DNA of 64,000 nucleotides from Bufo bufo (Eukaryota > Chordata > Amphibia > Anura > Bufonidae): assembly GCF_905171765.1 (NCBI RefSeq), contig NC_053392.1, positions 103,404,220 through 103,468,219 on the forward strand. The letters are read 5' to 3'. Both the position numbers and the translations under genes were made by a program. Below the pieces are notes generated by a model. It was not told the origin of the DNA, made no database searches, and saw only the letters and a list, made by a program, of their open reading frames with translations. Shown piece by piece: positions 11,634 to 23,853 of the stretch. Position 1 is the stretch's first letter, and each line of letters opens with the position of its first letter.

Positions 11634-12751
11634 TTAAAGAAAACAAGAAAAAGTCAAGCGCTCATTGAGTCCACGAGGTGATTGAGAGCGGAACCTGTGA
11701 ATCCACTCACTCTCCTTCTGTAAGATACGTCTGTCCAAATCACCTCCTCTTGGGGAGGGGGGCATCAATTCAAGAACAGTGAACCGGAGACATGAGGGAT
11801 CACCGCCATGACAGTCATTTACGTGAGTGGCCACAGGTGTTGGCTCCTTCTTGATGACATCATTAACATGTTCCAGGATTCTTCTCCTAAACTCCCGTAT
11901 CGTTTTTCCCACGTAATCCATGGGACATGGGCACTGGCACAGGTAGACTAACCCCTTAGACAGGCAATTGGTGAAGTCCCGGACCTGAAACACGTGGCCT
12001 GTGGCCGAACAGGTGATTGACTTAGTGGTCAAGACATATTGGCAAGCCTTGCATCGACCACATTTGAAAACACCCATGGGTTTCCGATCAAGCCAGGATC
12101 CACTCTTCAGGGGTGGTGAAAAATGGCTCCGAACCAGGCGGTCCCTAAGGCTCCTGCCCCGTCTATAAGAGACAGAGGGGTGTTTGCTGATGATGTCCGA
12201 AAGGTCAGCGTCCATATGTAGTATCGGCCAGTACTTGTTCAGGACTTCCCTAGTTTCATGGTTAGCGGAGTCAAAATTTGCGATGATCCGTGCCGGTTGA
12301 GGACCATCATCGGTTCTCATTCTCGGAACTAAGAGTTCAGTCCGCGATCTAGTTGATGCACTCTGGAACGCCTCCCGAAGTACTCCTCTAGGGTAACCCC
12401 TTGCCAGAAACCTATCCTGTAGCCTCCCAGCCTCATGAAAAAAGGATGAATCATTAGAACAGTTTCTCCTTACCCTAAGGTATTGACCTTTGGGTATACC
12501 TCGTCTAAGGGGGGCGGGATGATAGCTGCTCCAATGGAGCAGGGAATTGGTAGCAGTGTTTTTCCGATAGATATTAGTTGATAAACTGTCGCCCACCTTC
12601 GTAACCCTCACATCGAGGAAGGTGATAGACTCATAGTCCCATTCACTGGTGAACTTGAGACCCACCTGGTTATGATTTAAATCCAAGACAAACCGTCTAA
12701 AGCTAAGAGGGTCACCCTTCCAGACAATAAACACATCATCTATATATCTGG
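11634..12751 (-). pseudogene. Penelope-like RT-endonuclease, 5' truncated
   Basis: Encodes the C-terminal part of a Penelope-type polyprotein. It opens in frame at the junction with the inverted arm, giving ARYIDDVFIVW, in which YIDD is the reverse-transcriptase catalytic box; fingers and most of the palm are missing. Counting from the first methionine (12734, 366 residues), a Cys cluster CGRCKACQYV sits at 225-234 and C242. A GIY-YIG endonuclease follows at about 262-289 (LVYLCQCP, then YVGKTIREFRRRILEH with the conserved Arg and Glu). The CxxC cluster before the nuclease recalls the Neptune clade (inference). The remaining frame is open to its stop, suggesting a fairly recent insertion, but the copy cannot be autonomous. 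Confidence 0.9.
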
Positions 12752-13772
12752 CCCCTGGAGTGCTTATCAGGTATTTACATAATAGCCTCTCTCTCTGGTT
12801 CTACTTGCTATGGGCGAGGGTCATGCACTTAGGGAACAATATATGCTCATCCTGTATGTTTTTTACAGCTAGGTAGGTTGGGGGTGACTATCCTTTATGC
12901 CCCTCCACGAGCCTCTTCGCAATTTATCCCTTTGTGACCCTGAGCCCTCGTTAATCTCAGGTACTTACTTCTCGTTCATTTCCCTAACGCTACGCGTGTA
13001 TTTCCTTCTCTGTTGTTTATGTTTTCATCCTTGCTTCTTTATATAGATCTGTACCTTGCATCTAGTCGGTTAACGTCACCAATTGTGCCGCCGAGTGACC
13101 GTATGTAATTTGCCATGTGGCAACCATTTATTTATTTATTTATTTATTAATTTGGGTCTGTTGTTGCGATATACGTATTTATCTGTCAACGCATTTATTC
13201 ACGCATTTATCATCGGTCTGGGCCTGCTATAGTTATTGTCACGGGCTTCCAGTCCTCACTATACCTACCCTGTATCACCCCCTGATGATCCCACTGCTGT
13301 GGGTGAAACGCGTCGGGGTTGTAGGTCATCTTTTGCTATTTGTGTTTATATGTGCGTATGTCTGTTTGTGTTTTTTATCCTCTAGGTGGACCCTGTACCT
13401 CCTGGCGATGGTCACGAGGGCATTATACAGTGGACACCTTTCATTCTTTTTGGTGTTGTGCTAGTCATCCGCTAGGGTACCACTGGATACCTATCTCTCT
13501 CCACTCGTCACTTTACCAGGGACAGTTAGGAGGTCGAGATTAGGTACGTGGACAGGGCGTCCCCACCATCAGGAGACGTCCCTGGGCAGAGGACCAGCTT
13601 AGGGTATCAGTGCTAGGGATTTAATTCCCCACCACTTACCCAGTGCATCTGACTGTATCCTGGCCTCTCCCCTCGGATTGTTTGTTGTAGAGTTTTGTTT
13701 ATGTGTATGTCTATATTTCTCATTAAATTTAGTCATCCGATGATTTAACAGGGTACCTTTGCTGGACTTTAT
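12752..13772 (+). repeat. PLE1 inverted 5' arm
   Basis: Inverted copy of 9609-10625, joined to the gene within the sequence 'gcactccagggg' just before the RT YIDD motif. Outside it lie 65 bases (13773-13837) absent from the other arm that end with a second 'gctggacttt', the phrase that also ends the arm itself. Confidence 0.9.
13277..13319 (+). ncRNA. Type I hammerhead ribozyme in PLE1 inverted arm
   Basis: Plus-strand twin of the ribozyme at 10062-10104. CTGATGA is at 13282-13288, stem II at 13290-13303, GAAA at 13305-13308, and cleavage is predicted after C13314. Stem I pairs 13277-13281 with 13315-13319. It is antisense to the PLE1 gene, so a full transcript of either strand would contain one active-sense and one antisense copy. 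Confidence 0.88.
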
Positions 13773-13851
13773 GATCTCTACACGATTACTCTGATTCGAT
13801 ATAATATTGATATCATTCTTGCTGGACTTTTTAGATTTGTTTGTACTACAA

Positions 13852-15111
13852 CTCTCATCATCAATTTATTGTAACCAACGGGCCTGGCCATTGATTTCAC
13901 CATCTGTCCACCAGCCCCTACGTCTACCCTCCTGCCTTGTATCTAGTCAAACTGTTCACCATAAAGGGAACTCTACCTAACACTAAGCAGGAGCCCCAAG
14001 TCCAGGGTGTGCCCAGAGGGAAGAAAGGGTATGCCCTCCATTCACTGTGCATGATCAAGGAAGAGTCAGGGTGAAGATTGCCACCGTGAACTATAACTAC
14101 TACTATCAGAGTCATAGCCACTACCACTCCTCCCATCTGTGCTTTCAAAAAGCAGGGATCTCTACACAGTGAATATCTATCTTCATTGCACTTAAAAAGC
14201 AAAATCTGGAAGAATAAAACTTCTTATTCTCACTACACCTGATTAGAAAAGCTTGACAAAGGGTATGTTTATATTTCTCTCCCTACCTAGGCCATCAGCA
14301 GTTTAGAATTCTCAAAACTGCTGACAGATTCCCTTTAAAACATCTGACAATACTTTTGTTTAATAATCTAAGGGTCTTTTGTTTGTGTACATCTGCTATT
14401 TTTCTTATCCTTGTCTTGTGAGATTCAAATTGATTTGAAGAGATCATTTTGGGTTATCCAATGCTGGATTCAAGAAATTATAGGGTAAAAATTAAAAAAC
14501 AAACAAACAAATCAAATAGACACATACAAATAAGAGGTTTATTTACAGACTGGATTAACTTCATTAATTTACCTTTGGAATGAATGGGATTCTTTTTACT
14601 GACCTAAATGGAATGAATGGAAAATGGGCTGAAGACAGTCTATGATTAATACTGCGCATTTCTTTCTTTATATAAAGAGCTGTGGGAACTATTTCATTTA
14701 CTTCCATAATGAAGGGGATGGAGAATTATACTTATCATAATGGTACTAATTTTCTCTTGATTGAGGATGTGGCTTAATGTAAAATAGACTCTCGAATCTT
14801 TTCTTGTCTCTTCATCTCTTAACCACCTTCTGTTTCTTTTCTTTCAGTTAATTAAACATTTTATGAGTGTCCACCAAGAAGACAATTCCTCTTGATGCTA
14901 ATAAAGGCTACCTCCATCTCCATCAATATATTTCCTGTCCACTTTTCTCTACTTGACAATTCCTAAAACCAGATTTTCTTTGCTTGAATCGAATATAACG
15001 TGATAAAAGCTATAATATAAAAGTTTCAAAGTTTGTATCACATGGTTCCCCTTGCTTTACAATAAAACTTAGAAATCATTTTCTAAGGTGAACACAAAAG
15101 AGAAAATAACC
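13852..15111. other. No gene seen; MITE remnant near 14280-14335
   Basis: No coding frame of note. A right-end MITE fragment 'ctgacagattccctttaa' ends near 14337 without a recognised left end. The AT-rich stretch 14345-15100 looks unique and could be intergenic or intronic. Confidence 0.4.
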
Positions 15112-15115
15112 TTAA

Positions 15116-15836
15116 AGGGACACTGACAGGCCCAATAAGCATAATTATCTATATATATGCATGCACAGGTCTTCTAATGTGTATTAAAAACATATAAGTA
15201 TAACCCCTGTCCTCCTTATAATTACAGCAAACTCATGTTTTATAACCTGATGTAATAGCTCTTCTTTCTGCCCAAGGGGCGGCGTTTCAGCTTTCCTTCT
15301 GCCCAGCCAGCCGCGCCCCAACCACCGTTTTGAAGCGCCGCCCAGCTCATCAATATTCACTTCGCTGGGCGGCTTCTGCTGTCCCCGACGTTCCGAGATC
15401 CCGCGCATGCCCAATAGAAAGCTATGGGCATCGGACTCACTTTTAGCTTCTGCGCAGGCGCGATGTGATCCCGGCGAGTGAGGGTGCCAGGCGCATGCGC
15501 AGAAGCTGAAAGTGAGTCTGATGCCCATAGCTTTCTATTGGGCATGCGCGGGATCTCGGAACATCGGGGACAGCAGAAGCCGCCCAGCGAAGTGAATATT
15601 GATGAGCTGGGCGGCGCTTCAAAACGGCGGTTGGGGCGGAGCTGGCTGGGCAGAAGTGAAGCTGAAACGCCGCCCCTTGGGCAGAAAGAAGAGCGATTAC
15701 ATCAGGTTATAAAACATGAGTTTGCTGTATTTATAAGGTGGACAGGGGTTATACTTATATGTTTTTAATACACATTAGAATACCTGTGCATGCATATATA
15801 TAGATAATTATGCTTATTGGGCCTGTCAGTGTCCCT
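15116..15836. mobile_element. 721-bp near-perfect palindromic MITE, TTAA duplication
   Basis: TTAA is present on both sides (15112-15115 and 15837-15840). Ends are AGGGACACTGACAGGCCC and its complement. The left and right halves are almost exact reverse complements about a centre near 15476, including GC-rich arms with 'gcccaaggggcggcg'. The frames at 15184-15528 (minus) and 15478-15768 (plus) read almost the same peptide because of the symmetry and are not genes. PiggyBac-like by target site (inference). Confidence 0.9.
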
Positions 15837-15840
15837 TTAA

Positions 15841-17279
15841 GGGTAACTAATAGATTTGGCGGTAAAAAAACAAACAAACATAGTCACCTCATCCATTTGG
15901 AGAGGCCGTTGTGGTCATCTTGATTCCAGAAAATACACCAAATCTCACGTGCGTTTGACATCACCATGTCATCACGCTGGCTGGGCGCGGTGACAGTAGT
16001 AGAGGTTGTAGGACAAATGTTCTCATCCATGCATGCTGAACCCCAGTTTAGCCTCATATATAAATGGGATTTACAGTAGCTGCAGAATCAGATGCAACCA
16101 ACCGTACATGGATGCTGATGTATAAAGTACTGCCAGTATCATCGTACACTTATGGCTTATCTTATTGCTTTATTATTATCCTACTATGCTGATGATGCCT
16201 TAAAGGGGCTTTCGAGTGGAAAAAAAAAGTTGGGTGGCCATGATATAGTTAAAAAGCCAACTTTGCCTATACTCACTGATCCACTTGACACGGTAGGAAA
16301 TAGCTGGGGATGTTGCGGGTCATTGATGGAACCAGGAGGCTGAGCGCAGCAATGACCCAGGAACTATCAGCTTGGATATGGGCTACTTCGTTATTTTAAC
16401 CATTTCTACTGCTATACCCCTTTAATACTTTGAGTATAGTTTCATCAACTTTAATGCTGCAATGGTTGCTATGACGCTTTATGGTGTGTATAATGCAGAG
16501 ATAATACAGGATATTTGCAGCATTGAGATAAGAAGTATTACGGCACTGCTTAATTTTAGGTGTGATTTTAATGCACGTTTCAACAACACATAATTAAACA
16601 ATCATTTTTAATTATAGCCGGATAGAAGAACATAATTGAAAGAAAAGTTGTAAACAGCTTCTCGGGTTTTAAAACATCTGCTGCCTTTTCTTGTTAAACG
16701 CTTCTGTCGGAAATCAAACAAGGACATTGAACGATCAGGCTGAAACGTTCTCACAGGCTCCTCGTAGCAATGAGAAGAGATAGAATTGCCACCAGGTTCT
16801 TCCAATAATCCTCACCAGCCTCACAGGATACAAGCCGGCGGCATCCTGAGAATACATTATAGTATAAAACCATTCGATAATCAGATCAGATCTGTTCCTG
16901 GAGATCTTCAAGCCACTAAGTTTAAATGCTAGGATGATGTGTGGCTGGCTAACAAAACACATAACGTATACATACACTTTTATTGTTTTATTTTTTATAT
17001 ATATATATTTTAGACCCTGATAAATCAAATCAAACATGAATTTCTTTTATCAATATCTTTTTAAAGGGACAATTCCATTTTTTAGGATTCCATAGAATGC
17101 ATTTTTAAAGAAATTGATGCTTGTTTTGTTTTTCATTTCGGCAGTGCTATTCCATTGAAAATGAAATGCAGAATACTGTCCTTATGTAGCAGTCTACACA
17201 GAAAGAAAAAGTCTCCTATATAGATAAGTAACCCATTGTTAGTTTACTGCTGCTAAGAGCAGAGCTGTATCAATAGCTG
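15841..17279. other. No gene seen; AT-rich, candidate conserved non-coding sequence
   Basis: No exon-like frame. Bases 16430-17000 are apparently unique, AT-rich and carry homeodomain-type cores (aattaaac, tttttaattata), the kind of sequence often conserved between vertebrates. This is a guess from composition only. Confidence 0.3.
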
Positions 17280-17890
17280 GTGCCACCCTAGACACCAAGA
17301 TACTCCGTATCAGGGCCAGGATGAGGGGAGTAATAGATAGAGTAGTGGCTGTCTAGGGTGGTCACAGGGGCGGACTGGGAATTTGAAGTAACCTAATGTA
17401 GGCGGGCCCAGTTTGACAGACGATGCGGCTGACATGAGTAGGAGGGGTCAAGTCAAGTAGGTGGACCTAACAAACATCGATGGGGCCAGCAGGGTCAGTA
17501 TCTTGTGCAACACTTTGGTATTTGGTTCTGCAGCTGAACCAAATACCAAAGCGCAGCACAATATACTGCCCAGCAGCACCAAATAACACAGTGCAGCACA
17601 ACATATTGCTCCAGCGGAACCAATTGCCACAGTGCAGAACAATATACTACCCCAGCAGAACCAGATACCACAGTGCAGCCCAATACACTGCCTCAGCCAA
17701 AAAAATTGTTCAACGGTAGTATTTGGTTCTGCTTGGGTGGCATTTTGTTCTGCACTGTGGTATTTGATTCTTCTGGGACAATATATTGTGCTGCACTGTG
17801 GTATTTGATTCAGTTGTAGATATAATACTGCCCCAGCAGAAACCAAATACCACAATTCAGCACAATATACCTCCCCAAAAGCTGCCCATC
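17280..17890. repeat. Minisatellite in direct and inverted orientation
   Basis: From about 17500 to 17700 a ~40-bp unit built on 'ccagcagaaccaaatacc' and 'acagtgcagcacaatata' repeats about five times. From 17705 to 17870 the same unit occurs mostly inverted and then once direct. The overlapping open frames on both strands here (17448-17915 and others) come from the repeat. Flanking phrases such as 'aggggcggactgggaa' at 17364 hint at a hAT-type host element, with no confirmed ends. Confidence 0.65.
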
Positions 17891-17941
17891 TGTGGTGGCC
17901 AGCTGCCACGTTCAAGCATCATCTTCCAATTATTTCTAATG

Positions 17942-18403
17942 AAAGGGGTTGTCCCACGAGAAATCTTCTACAGTTTTTAAGCCAGCACCTGGGTCTGAAT
18001 ACTTTTGTAATTACATTTAATTAAAAATGTTGTATAGCTACTAAGTTATTCAATAAAATTTATCTGTATAGCACCACTTAATTTCTTATTTTTTGACCTG
18101 CTCACTGAGAAGTCCGCACATGCACAGTTTCATCCTTCAAATGCCTCCTGAGCTGTGATAGGGAGAGCTGAGACACGCCCCCTGAGCTGTGATAGGGAGA
18201 GCTGAGACACGCCCCCTGAGCTGCAGCATAGAAGACACTACCCTTGAGCTGCCAGCTTGATATAAATCTAGCAGAGTAATAAATTGGGAGATCTCTGGAT
18301 CCATGTGAGGTACAGGGCTGGTTCTAGCTTTGTTAGAAAGACGCTGTCATATACTATATGATGTCTGATTTTCATTTTTTACATTATTCATAGGATAACC
18401 CCT
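17942..18403 (+). mobile_element. TTAA-type MITE (copy B), uninterrupted
   Basis: Left end AAAGGGGTTGTCCCACGAG, right end GGATAACCCCTTT followed by TTAA (18404-18407). Same family as 5041-7502 and 60377-60727. It contains an extra tandem duplication of a ~35-bp segment ('gagctgtgatagggagagct', near 18150-18220). It provides the empty site for the hAT insertion at 5414. Confidence 0.75.
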
Positions 18404-18407
18404 TTAA

Positions 18408-19055
18408 GGTATGGGAGAGGGGCTTGGAGAGGTAAAATAGAGGCCACAGCACAGAGCCAGCCCTGCTGCTGCCTGGTCATACGGGAGAATACAGCACTAC
18501 ATATCTCTTACATCTAGTGACATCTCCTCTGATGTAGACTTTCTTTTTCCTCGAAATCTGTGTTCAGACCAAACTGAATTACAGTTTCTTTCCATGATGT
18601 CTCCTACAATGTGGACGTTCTATTTCCTCATCTTATCTGTTCAGCCTAGACCGCCATGACAAATTCTTTCAGCTAAGTCTTCTCTCTGCAGAGTTTGCCA
18701 TACAGACATCTTAGATTCCTCACATTTCCATCATCCTCCCACCTTCTCAGCACAAACTACCCATCCTGTTGCCCCAACATTGTCATCCTGCTGCTACCCC
18801 CAATACTGTGATGCCTCTATAGTATCTCCCACAATAGTAATAACCCCTATAGAGCCCCAGAGTAATAATCATATCACCAAACATGTCCACAGTGATAATA
18901 AAAATACCCCCTCCATCCTGCTTCCAGTAATAATGCCTGTATAGTACCCTCAGTAATAATATCCCCTAAAATGCCTCAAATAATATGCCCCTACAGTGTC
19001 TCCAGCAATAATACCTCTATTGGTTCCCCAGTATAAATGCCCATATAGTGCCCCT
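18408..19055. repeat. Degenerate ~30-bp repeats, otherwise no gene
   Basis: Between about 18780 and 19055 short variable units of the type 'cccctatagtgcccc' plus 'agtaataat' recur. Before that, 18410-18780 shows nothing recognisable. Confidence 0.45.
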
Positions 19056-19438
19056 AGTATTATTTTTTCCCCATAATTTTCTTTCAAATTTATTTTTATT
19101 ATTCAGCAAAATTGAGTAAGTACTTACATGACCCTTAATTATAGTCACATATCATGGGCCTAGTAAAGGTATAAGTATACAAAAAGAATGTATAATAGAG
19201 ATTTGAATATGTGGCCGCATATCATCTAATACACATAAAGCATATTCTATAATTACCCGTAGTATGCATTATACTCTTGTTACTACTTTTCCTTGAAAAC
19301 ATGTGGGAGAAATAAAGGTGGGAAGGGGATGAAGGGGGGGGGGGGTACACAGTGTGTGGGTGAGCCCGTAGGGCCACCCAACTGTTCCCTAGCCATTTCC
19401 TCGGATCTTGTCATTGCTGTGATATTTTTAATAAAATC

Positions 19439-22400
19439 TCAGGTAGTTTGCGTCAAGGGCTTATCTGAATTCTGTGTGTTTGGACTGGGGTTGTTGGTTT
19501 GGCAATATCTCTTCCAGGGACCCCACATCTGTAGAAATCTATCGTGGTTTCTTTCTTCCCAGCTTACAAGCTCCTCCAGTCTATATAATTGGTCCACCTT
19601 CTCTTTCCACTGCCCTATTGTTGGAGGATCCCTACTTAGCCACTTCAGGGGTATTAAAAGTCTAGCAGCTTGGATCAGATGTGTAGCTAAATCTTTTTTT
19701 GAAGGATGCCAGTTACCAGAGGGGAGCCACAGTAGTACATTCTCTGGGGCTAGGTCAAGAGCCCTGGCCGTTATTACATTAGTCGTATGAATCACTTCTG
19801 CCCAGAATTTTGCCAGACGTGGGCAGGACCAGAAGATGTGGCTTGAAGAGCCTTCTCCAGCTCCACATCTCCAGCATGCATCAGAATCACACAAACCCCT
19901 CAAGTGCTGCTGTCTGGGGGTCTTGTACCACTGGGTTATGACCTTATAAGAGTGCTCCTGGACCCTAATGCACCTAGAAAAGCCATGCGAGTGTGCATGC
20001 ATTCGTAAAACCTCTGTCTCTGAGAGGTCTTTACCTAATTCAGAGGAGCAGGTCCGGACATAATACGGTGTCACTTTTTTAAGGGGGGTAAGTAGATATA
20101 TGTATAAGTGCGAAATTAGTTTGTTTGGGATTACCTTCTTACCCATTCGTTTCTCAAATAACGTCCTCACTCTAACCTTCCCTAGTTGGCTAGACAATCT
20201 TTTCCCTGCTGAGTGGATTTCAGATTCATCTAGGAAGTTTGTGCTTTTAAAGTTGTGATAGCTTGGATATGTGCTATTTTCCTTAGTGGGCGTGGAACTA
20301 AGAAAATCTTCCACAGTATAATCTCTAAATTTGTTCTATACCGAAAAAACAGTCATTATTCTACGTCTTATAGAAAAGGGAATAAGGTCTGCTGGCATGT
20401 CTAGGGACAGTTTACCCAACAATTCCCTTACCTTATTTACTTTCCTTACTACAGAAACTGTTACTCTTAGTAGTGGATTATCTCCTATTGTTGCATCTGT
20501 CAAGCACCACAGTCCTGCTCTTTGCTCCTTAGTCAGGAAGTCTAATTCTGTTTCGTGGCCTAATGACCTGTTGTTAGGAACATGAATCTGGAGCCATCTT
20601 TTTAGGTGAATCGCTTGGTAGTAAGTAAGGCATCTGGAAGGCCCAAACCTCCACCAGCTTGTGATAGGCTACTCTTGGTTTCTTACCGTTCCAGAGGAAG
20701 GCAGAAAAGACTCTTTGTATTTGAGTAAAATAAGTGGGGAGCATCTGTAATGTGTATAGCAACTTTGGCATTATGAAGGTCTTTACTAAGTTTTTTCTCC
20801 CCATCCAAGAGACATATGGGATTTTCAGGGATGATAGCTGCGTCTGGATGTCTCTGAGTAAAGGAGTATAGTTTAGGTGGCATAGTTTACCCAAATGGGG
20901 GGATATTGTAATACCTAGGTAGGTGATATGAGACTGCTGCCATCTAAAGGGAGTTGAGGATTTGAGAGAGTTCACCATCCTTTTGGGGGCTGAGATGTTC
21001 ATAACTTCTGTTTTATAATGATTGGCCTTGAAATTAGACATCCTACCATAGTAGTCAAACAATTCCAAAAGACGTGGGAAGGCCTCGACCGGGTTTGTGA
21101 TCATAACAAGCAAATCATCTGCAAAAGCTATGTTAGTATACTCCTGATCTTTGGTCCCAACTTTGACACCCTTTATATTGGGGTTATCTCTAATAGCTTG
21201 TAGGAGAGTCTCCATAACTAGGATATAAAGGGTGGGGGACAAAGGGCACCATTGTCTTGTGCCATTATATATTTGAAAAGCTTCAGACAATACTCCATTT
21301 ACTCTAAAGGGTCATTATCGCTTGTTGGAATTGTAGCGGTATTCCAAATCTTAATAATACCCGTTTTAGATAATCCCAATTTACCCGGTCAAAGGCCTTC
21401 TCCGCGTCAACTCCCAGTAAGACTAGGGGCTGGTTAGTCTGTCTGGCCAATCTCATTGTCATGAGGAGCCTGCACGAATTTTGATTCCCCTCCCTACCAG
21501 TGACAAATCCCGCTTGGTCTGAATGGATTAGTTTCGGCAACAAGGGTTTCAATCTCAAGGCCAGAAGTTTTGCCCATATCTTAATATCAACATTGAGCAG
21601 CGAAATTGGCCTATAACTCCTGCATAATAATGGATCTTTCCCTTCCTTTGGAAGAACCGTCACCACTGCTTCAAGAGACTGAGAATGGAGATGGGAGCCC
21701 CCCATCAGGAAGTTGCACCAATCTGTGAGAAGAGGAAGGAGATCTGTCAGGAATTTTTTATAGTATCTGACTGGAAACCCATCCGGGCCATGACTTTTAC
21801 CGAGTTGCATTGAGCAGATGACCTTCCTGACCTTTTCTTCCATGATGGGATTAAGCAGAGAGCCTGCCTCCTCCCTTGTCAAGCCTGGCAGCTGTAGTTT
21901 GTTTAGAAATGCGTCTATCTCAGGAGTTGGCAGTGGTTCAGGTATCTCCCTGGCCTGCCGAAGCCCATATAGGGCACTATAAAATTCTTTAAAATCCTCC
22001 GCTATGTCTTTAGTTTTAGAGGAAGTAACTCCTTTTCTTGACTTGATAGCCGTGATGAATGTGGCATCGTTTCTTTGTTTGATGAGTCTAGTCATAAGTT
22101 TTGTCCCTTTATCCCCATGAGCATAGAATTGGAACTTTGAATACTGATATGCTTTAGCATGGCAGACATTAAGGTAATCCCTTAACTCCCCTCTCAAACG
22201 CAAGAGTTCAGACTGTTCTTTCAAAGCAGCAGATTTTTTGTGTAGGGATTCTAGGGTGGAAATTTGGGAAAGTAGGTAATTGATCTGCTTTTGCCTATCA
22301 TTTTTTATTTTACTTCCTAGGGCTATGAGTTCCCCTCTCATAACTGCTTTATGTGTTTCCAAAGTGGTCGCATGTGACGTATACACCGAGTTGTTTTCCC

Positions 22401-23184
22401 TGAAAAATAACCGCAGCTTCTGTTGGAGAGACTGGAAGTGTTCACTTTTTGTCTAATATAGTTTTGTTTAATCTCCATGTCCTTTGCCTTAAAGGTAAGT
22501 TAGATAAATTAATGGAGATCAAGATTGGGGCATGGTCAGATACTGTGATAGGGTCTATGCGTGCCTGATGAGGTTTCTCAATGTGCCTATCTGATATAAG
22601 CATATAATCTAAACGTTGGTAAGTTTTGTATAGAATGTGTAATCTCGTGTGGTCGGGTTTAGTAGTCGCCACACATCAACCAGGCCCGCTCCTGACAATA
22701 GCTTGTTAATACTACTTAAGAAGGCTTGTGAATGTACAGTGGAGCCTCTCAACGTATCTATCAAAGGAGACAAGGCTACATTGAGATCACCTCCAATCAG
22801 TTTGATACCCTCTGCAAACAGGTCCAAGAGCTTCAATGTGCTTCCCAACCACTTCTTTTGACCTCTGTTAGGGCCATATAAGCTAGCTACTGTAACATTA
22901 CAATTTCACCTCCAATTCTCCCTTTTTCTATCTGGGAGAGTACATGTGTGAATGGGATGTGTCTAGCAATCCCGATTCCTACTCCTCTGGACGCCTTCTC
23001 ATAAGGGCTATGATACCAATGTTGGAAATAGTTTTGGGCTATCTTGGGTATCCTACCTTTCCTCAAGTGGGTTTCTTGCAGGAAGCAGATATCGACCCTT
23101 TTGAGGAGTCGCAGTACACACAACCTTTTTTTGCAGTGAATTCAGACCTTGGACATTAAACGTAGCACAATTAACAGTTGTCAT
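19439..23184 (-). pseudogene. LINE ORF2: endonuclease-reverse transcriptase, frame-broken
   Basis: About 1,250 codons in length, spread over several frames. The start ATG at 23184 leads into an APE-like endonuclease beginning FNVQGLNS, followed by VDICFLQETHLR, GGDLNVALSP and finally VSDHAPI (near 22540). RT blocks follow at 22386-21304 (RPISLLN, AGFVTGRE, DAEKAFDRV) and at 21290-20574, with the catalytic AFADD. The C-terminal segment 20314-19439 holds a CCHC-like box CWRCGAGEGSSSHIFWSCP. Frame changes near 23120, 22850, 22670, 22400, 21300 and 20570-20320 inactivate it. Confidence 0.88.
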
Positions 23185-23853
23185 CTAGGTAAGAGTTGTA
23201 CATAGTCACTCATACGCATATCCTGAGACATTACTTCTGAGAAAATGGTGGTAGACATTAAGGAAAGGAAAGGGAATGGGTTAGGTATTAAAATAAATGA
23301 AGTGTTGGATGACACTTTATGGACATATATTTCTGTCACACTGACATAACACTCTCCAGCCACTTAAACAGGGCCAACAGTGCCCAAAAATTCTTCCTGT
23401 TCTCCCTATTCCAGCGGAGGAGAGGAGGAAGGGGGGGGGGGGGGTGAGCGTGCTCTTCCTACTAAGAGAAAGAAACATGCCTAACATGTGACTGCAGATC
23501 CTACAGACTGAAGACATAACATTATTAGCATAATAATGGTGTGGCGTTGCATATAGCTTATCTCTTAATACAGAAAGGCATAAGAGAGCCTCCCTAAAAA
23601 CCAGGTACAATGAAAAGAACTATCGACCCGAACAATTAACCAATAAAGATCATAGTTACGAACCTATCAGCAACCCATGCTGGTAAACTGCCTTATGTGC
23701 CCCTGTGTCAGTGGTTTGCCGGTTTAAGGCAGCCATACATAAAGAACACACTTGGTCAACCACATGACAACCCGGATGGGAGCCAATACTTTAGAGCTGT
23801 GAAGCTGTCCATAGGTGGTATCAAAAAGAGGTTAGACCGCAACACTGAACTGG

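Larger units (their letters stand above)
9605..13837 (-). mobile_element. Penelope-like element PLE1 with inverted arms
   Basis: A 14-bp target duplication, tgtttgtactacaa, flanks the element exactly (9591-9604 and 13838-13851). In gene orientation (minus strand) the order is: 65 unmatched bases (13837-13773), an inverted copy of the element's 3' arm (13772-12752), a 5'-truncated RT/GIY-YIG gene (12751-11634), a 3' region, and the 3' arm (10625-9605). Terminal repeats in direct or inverted orientation are established for Penelope-like elements. The 3' end does not carry a long poly-A. The truncation falls immediately upstream of the RT catalytic motif. Confidence 0.9.

Noticed and set aside
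15184..15768. Two convergent ORFs with similar products as a gene pair
   Set aside because: They are the two halves of one palindromic MITE, so the same sequence is read twice.
23428..23444. G-run as a functional quadruplex or switch site
   Set aside because: A simple homopolymer run in the inter-ORF part of a decayed LINE; nothing else supports a function.
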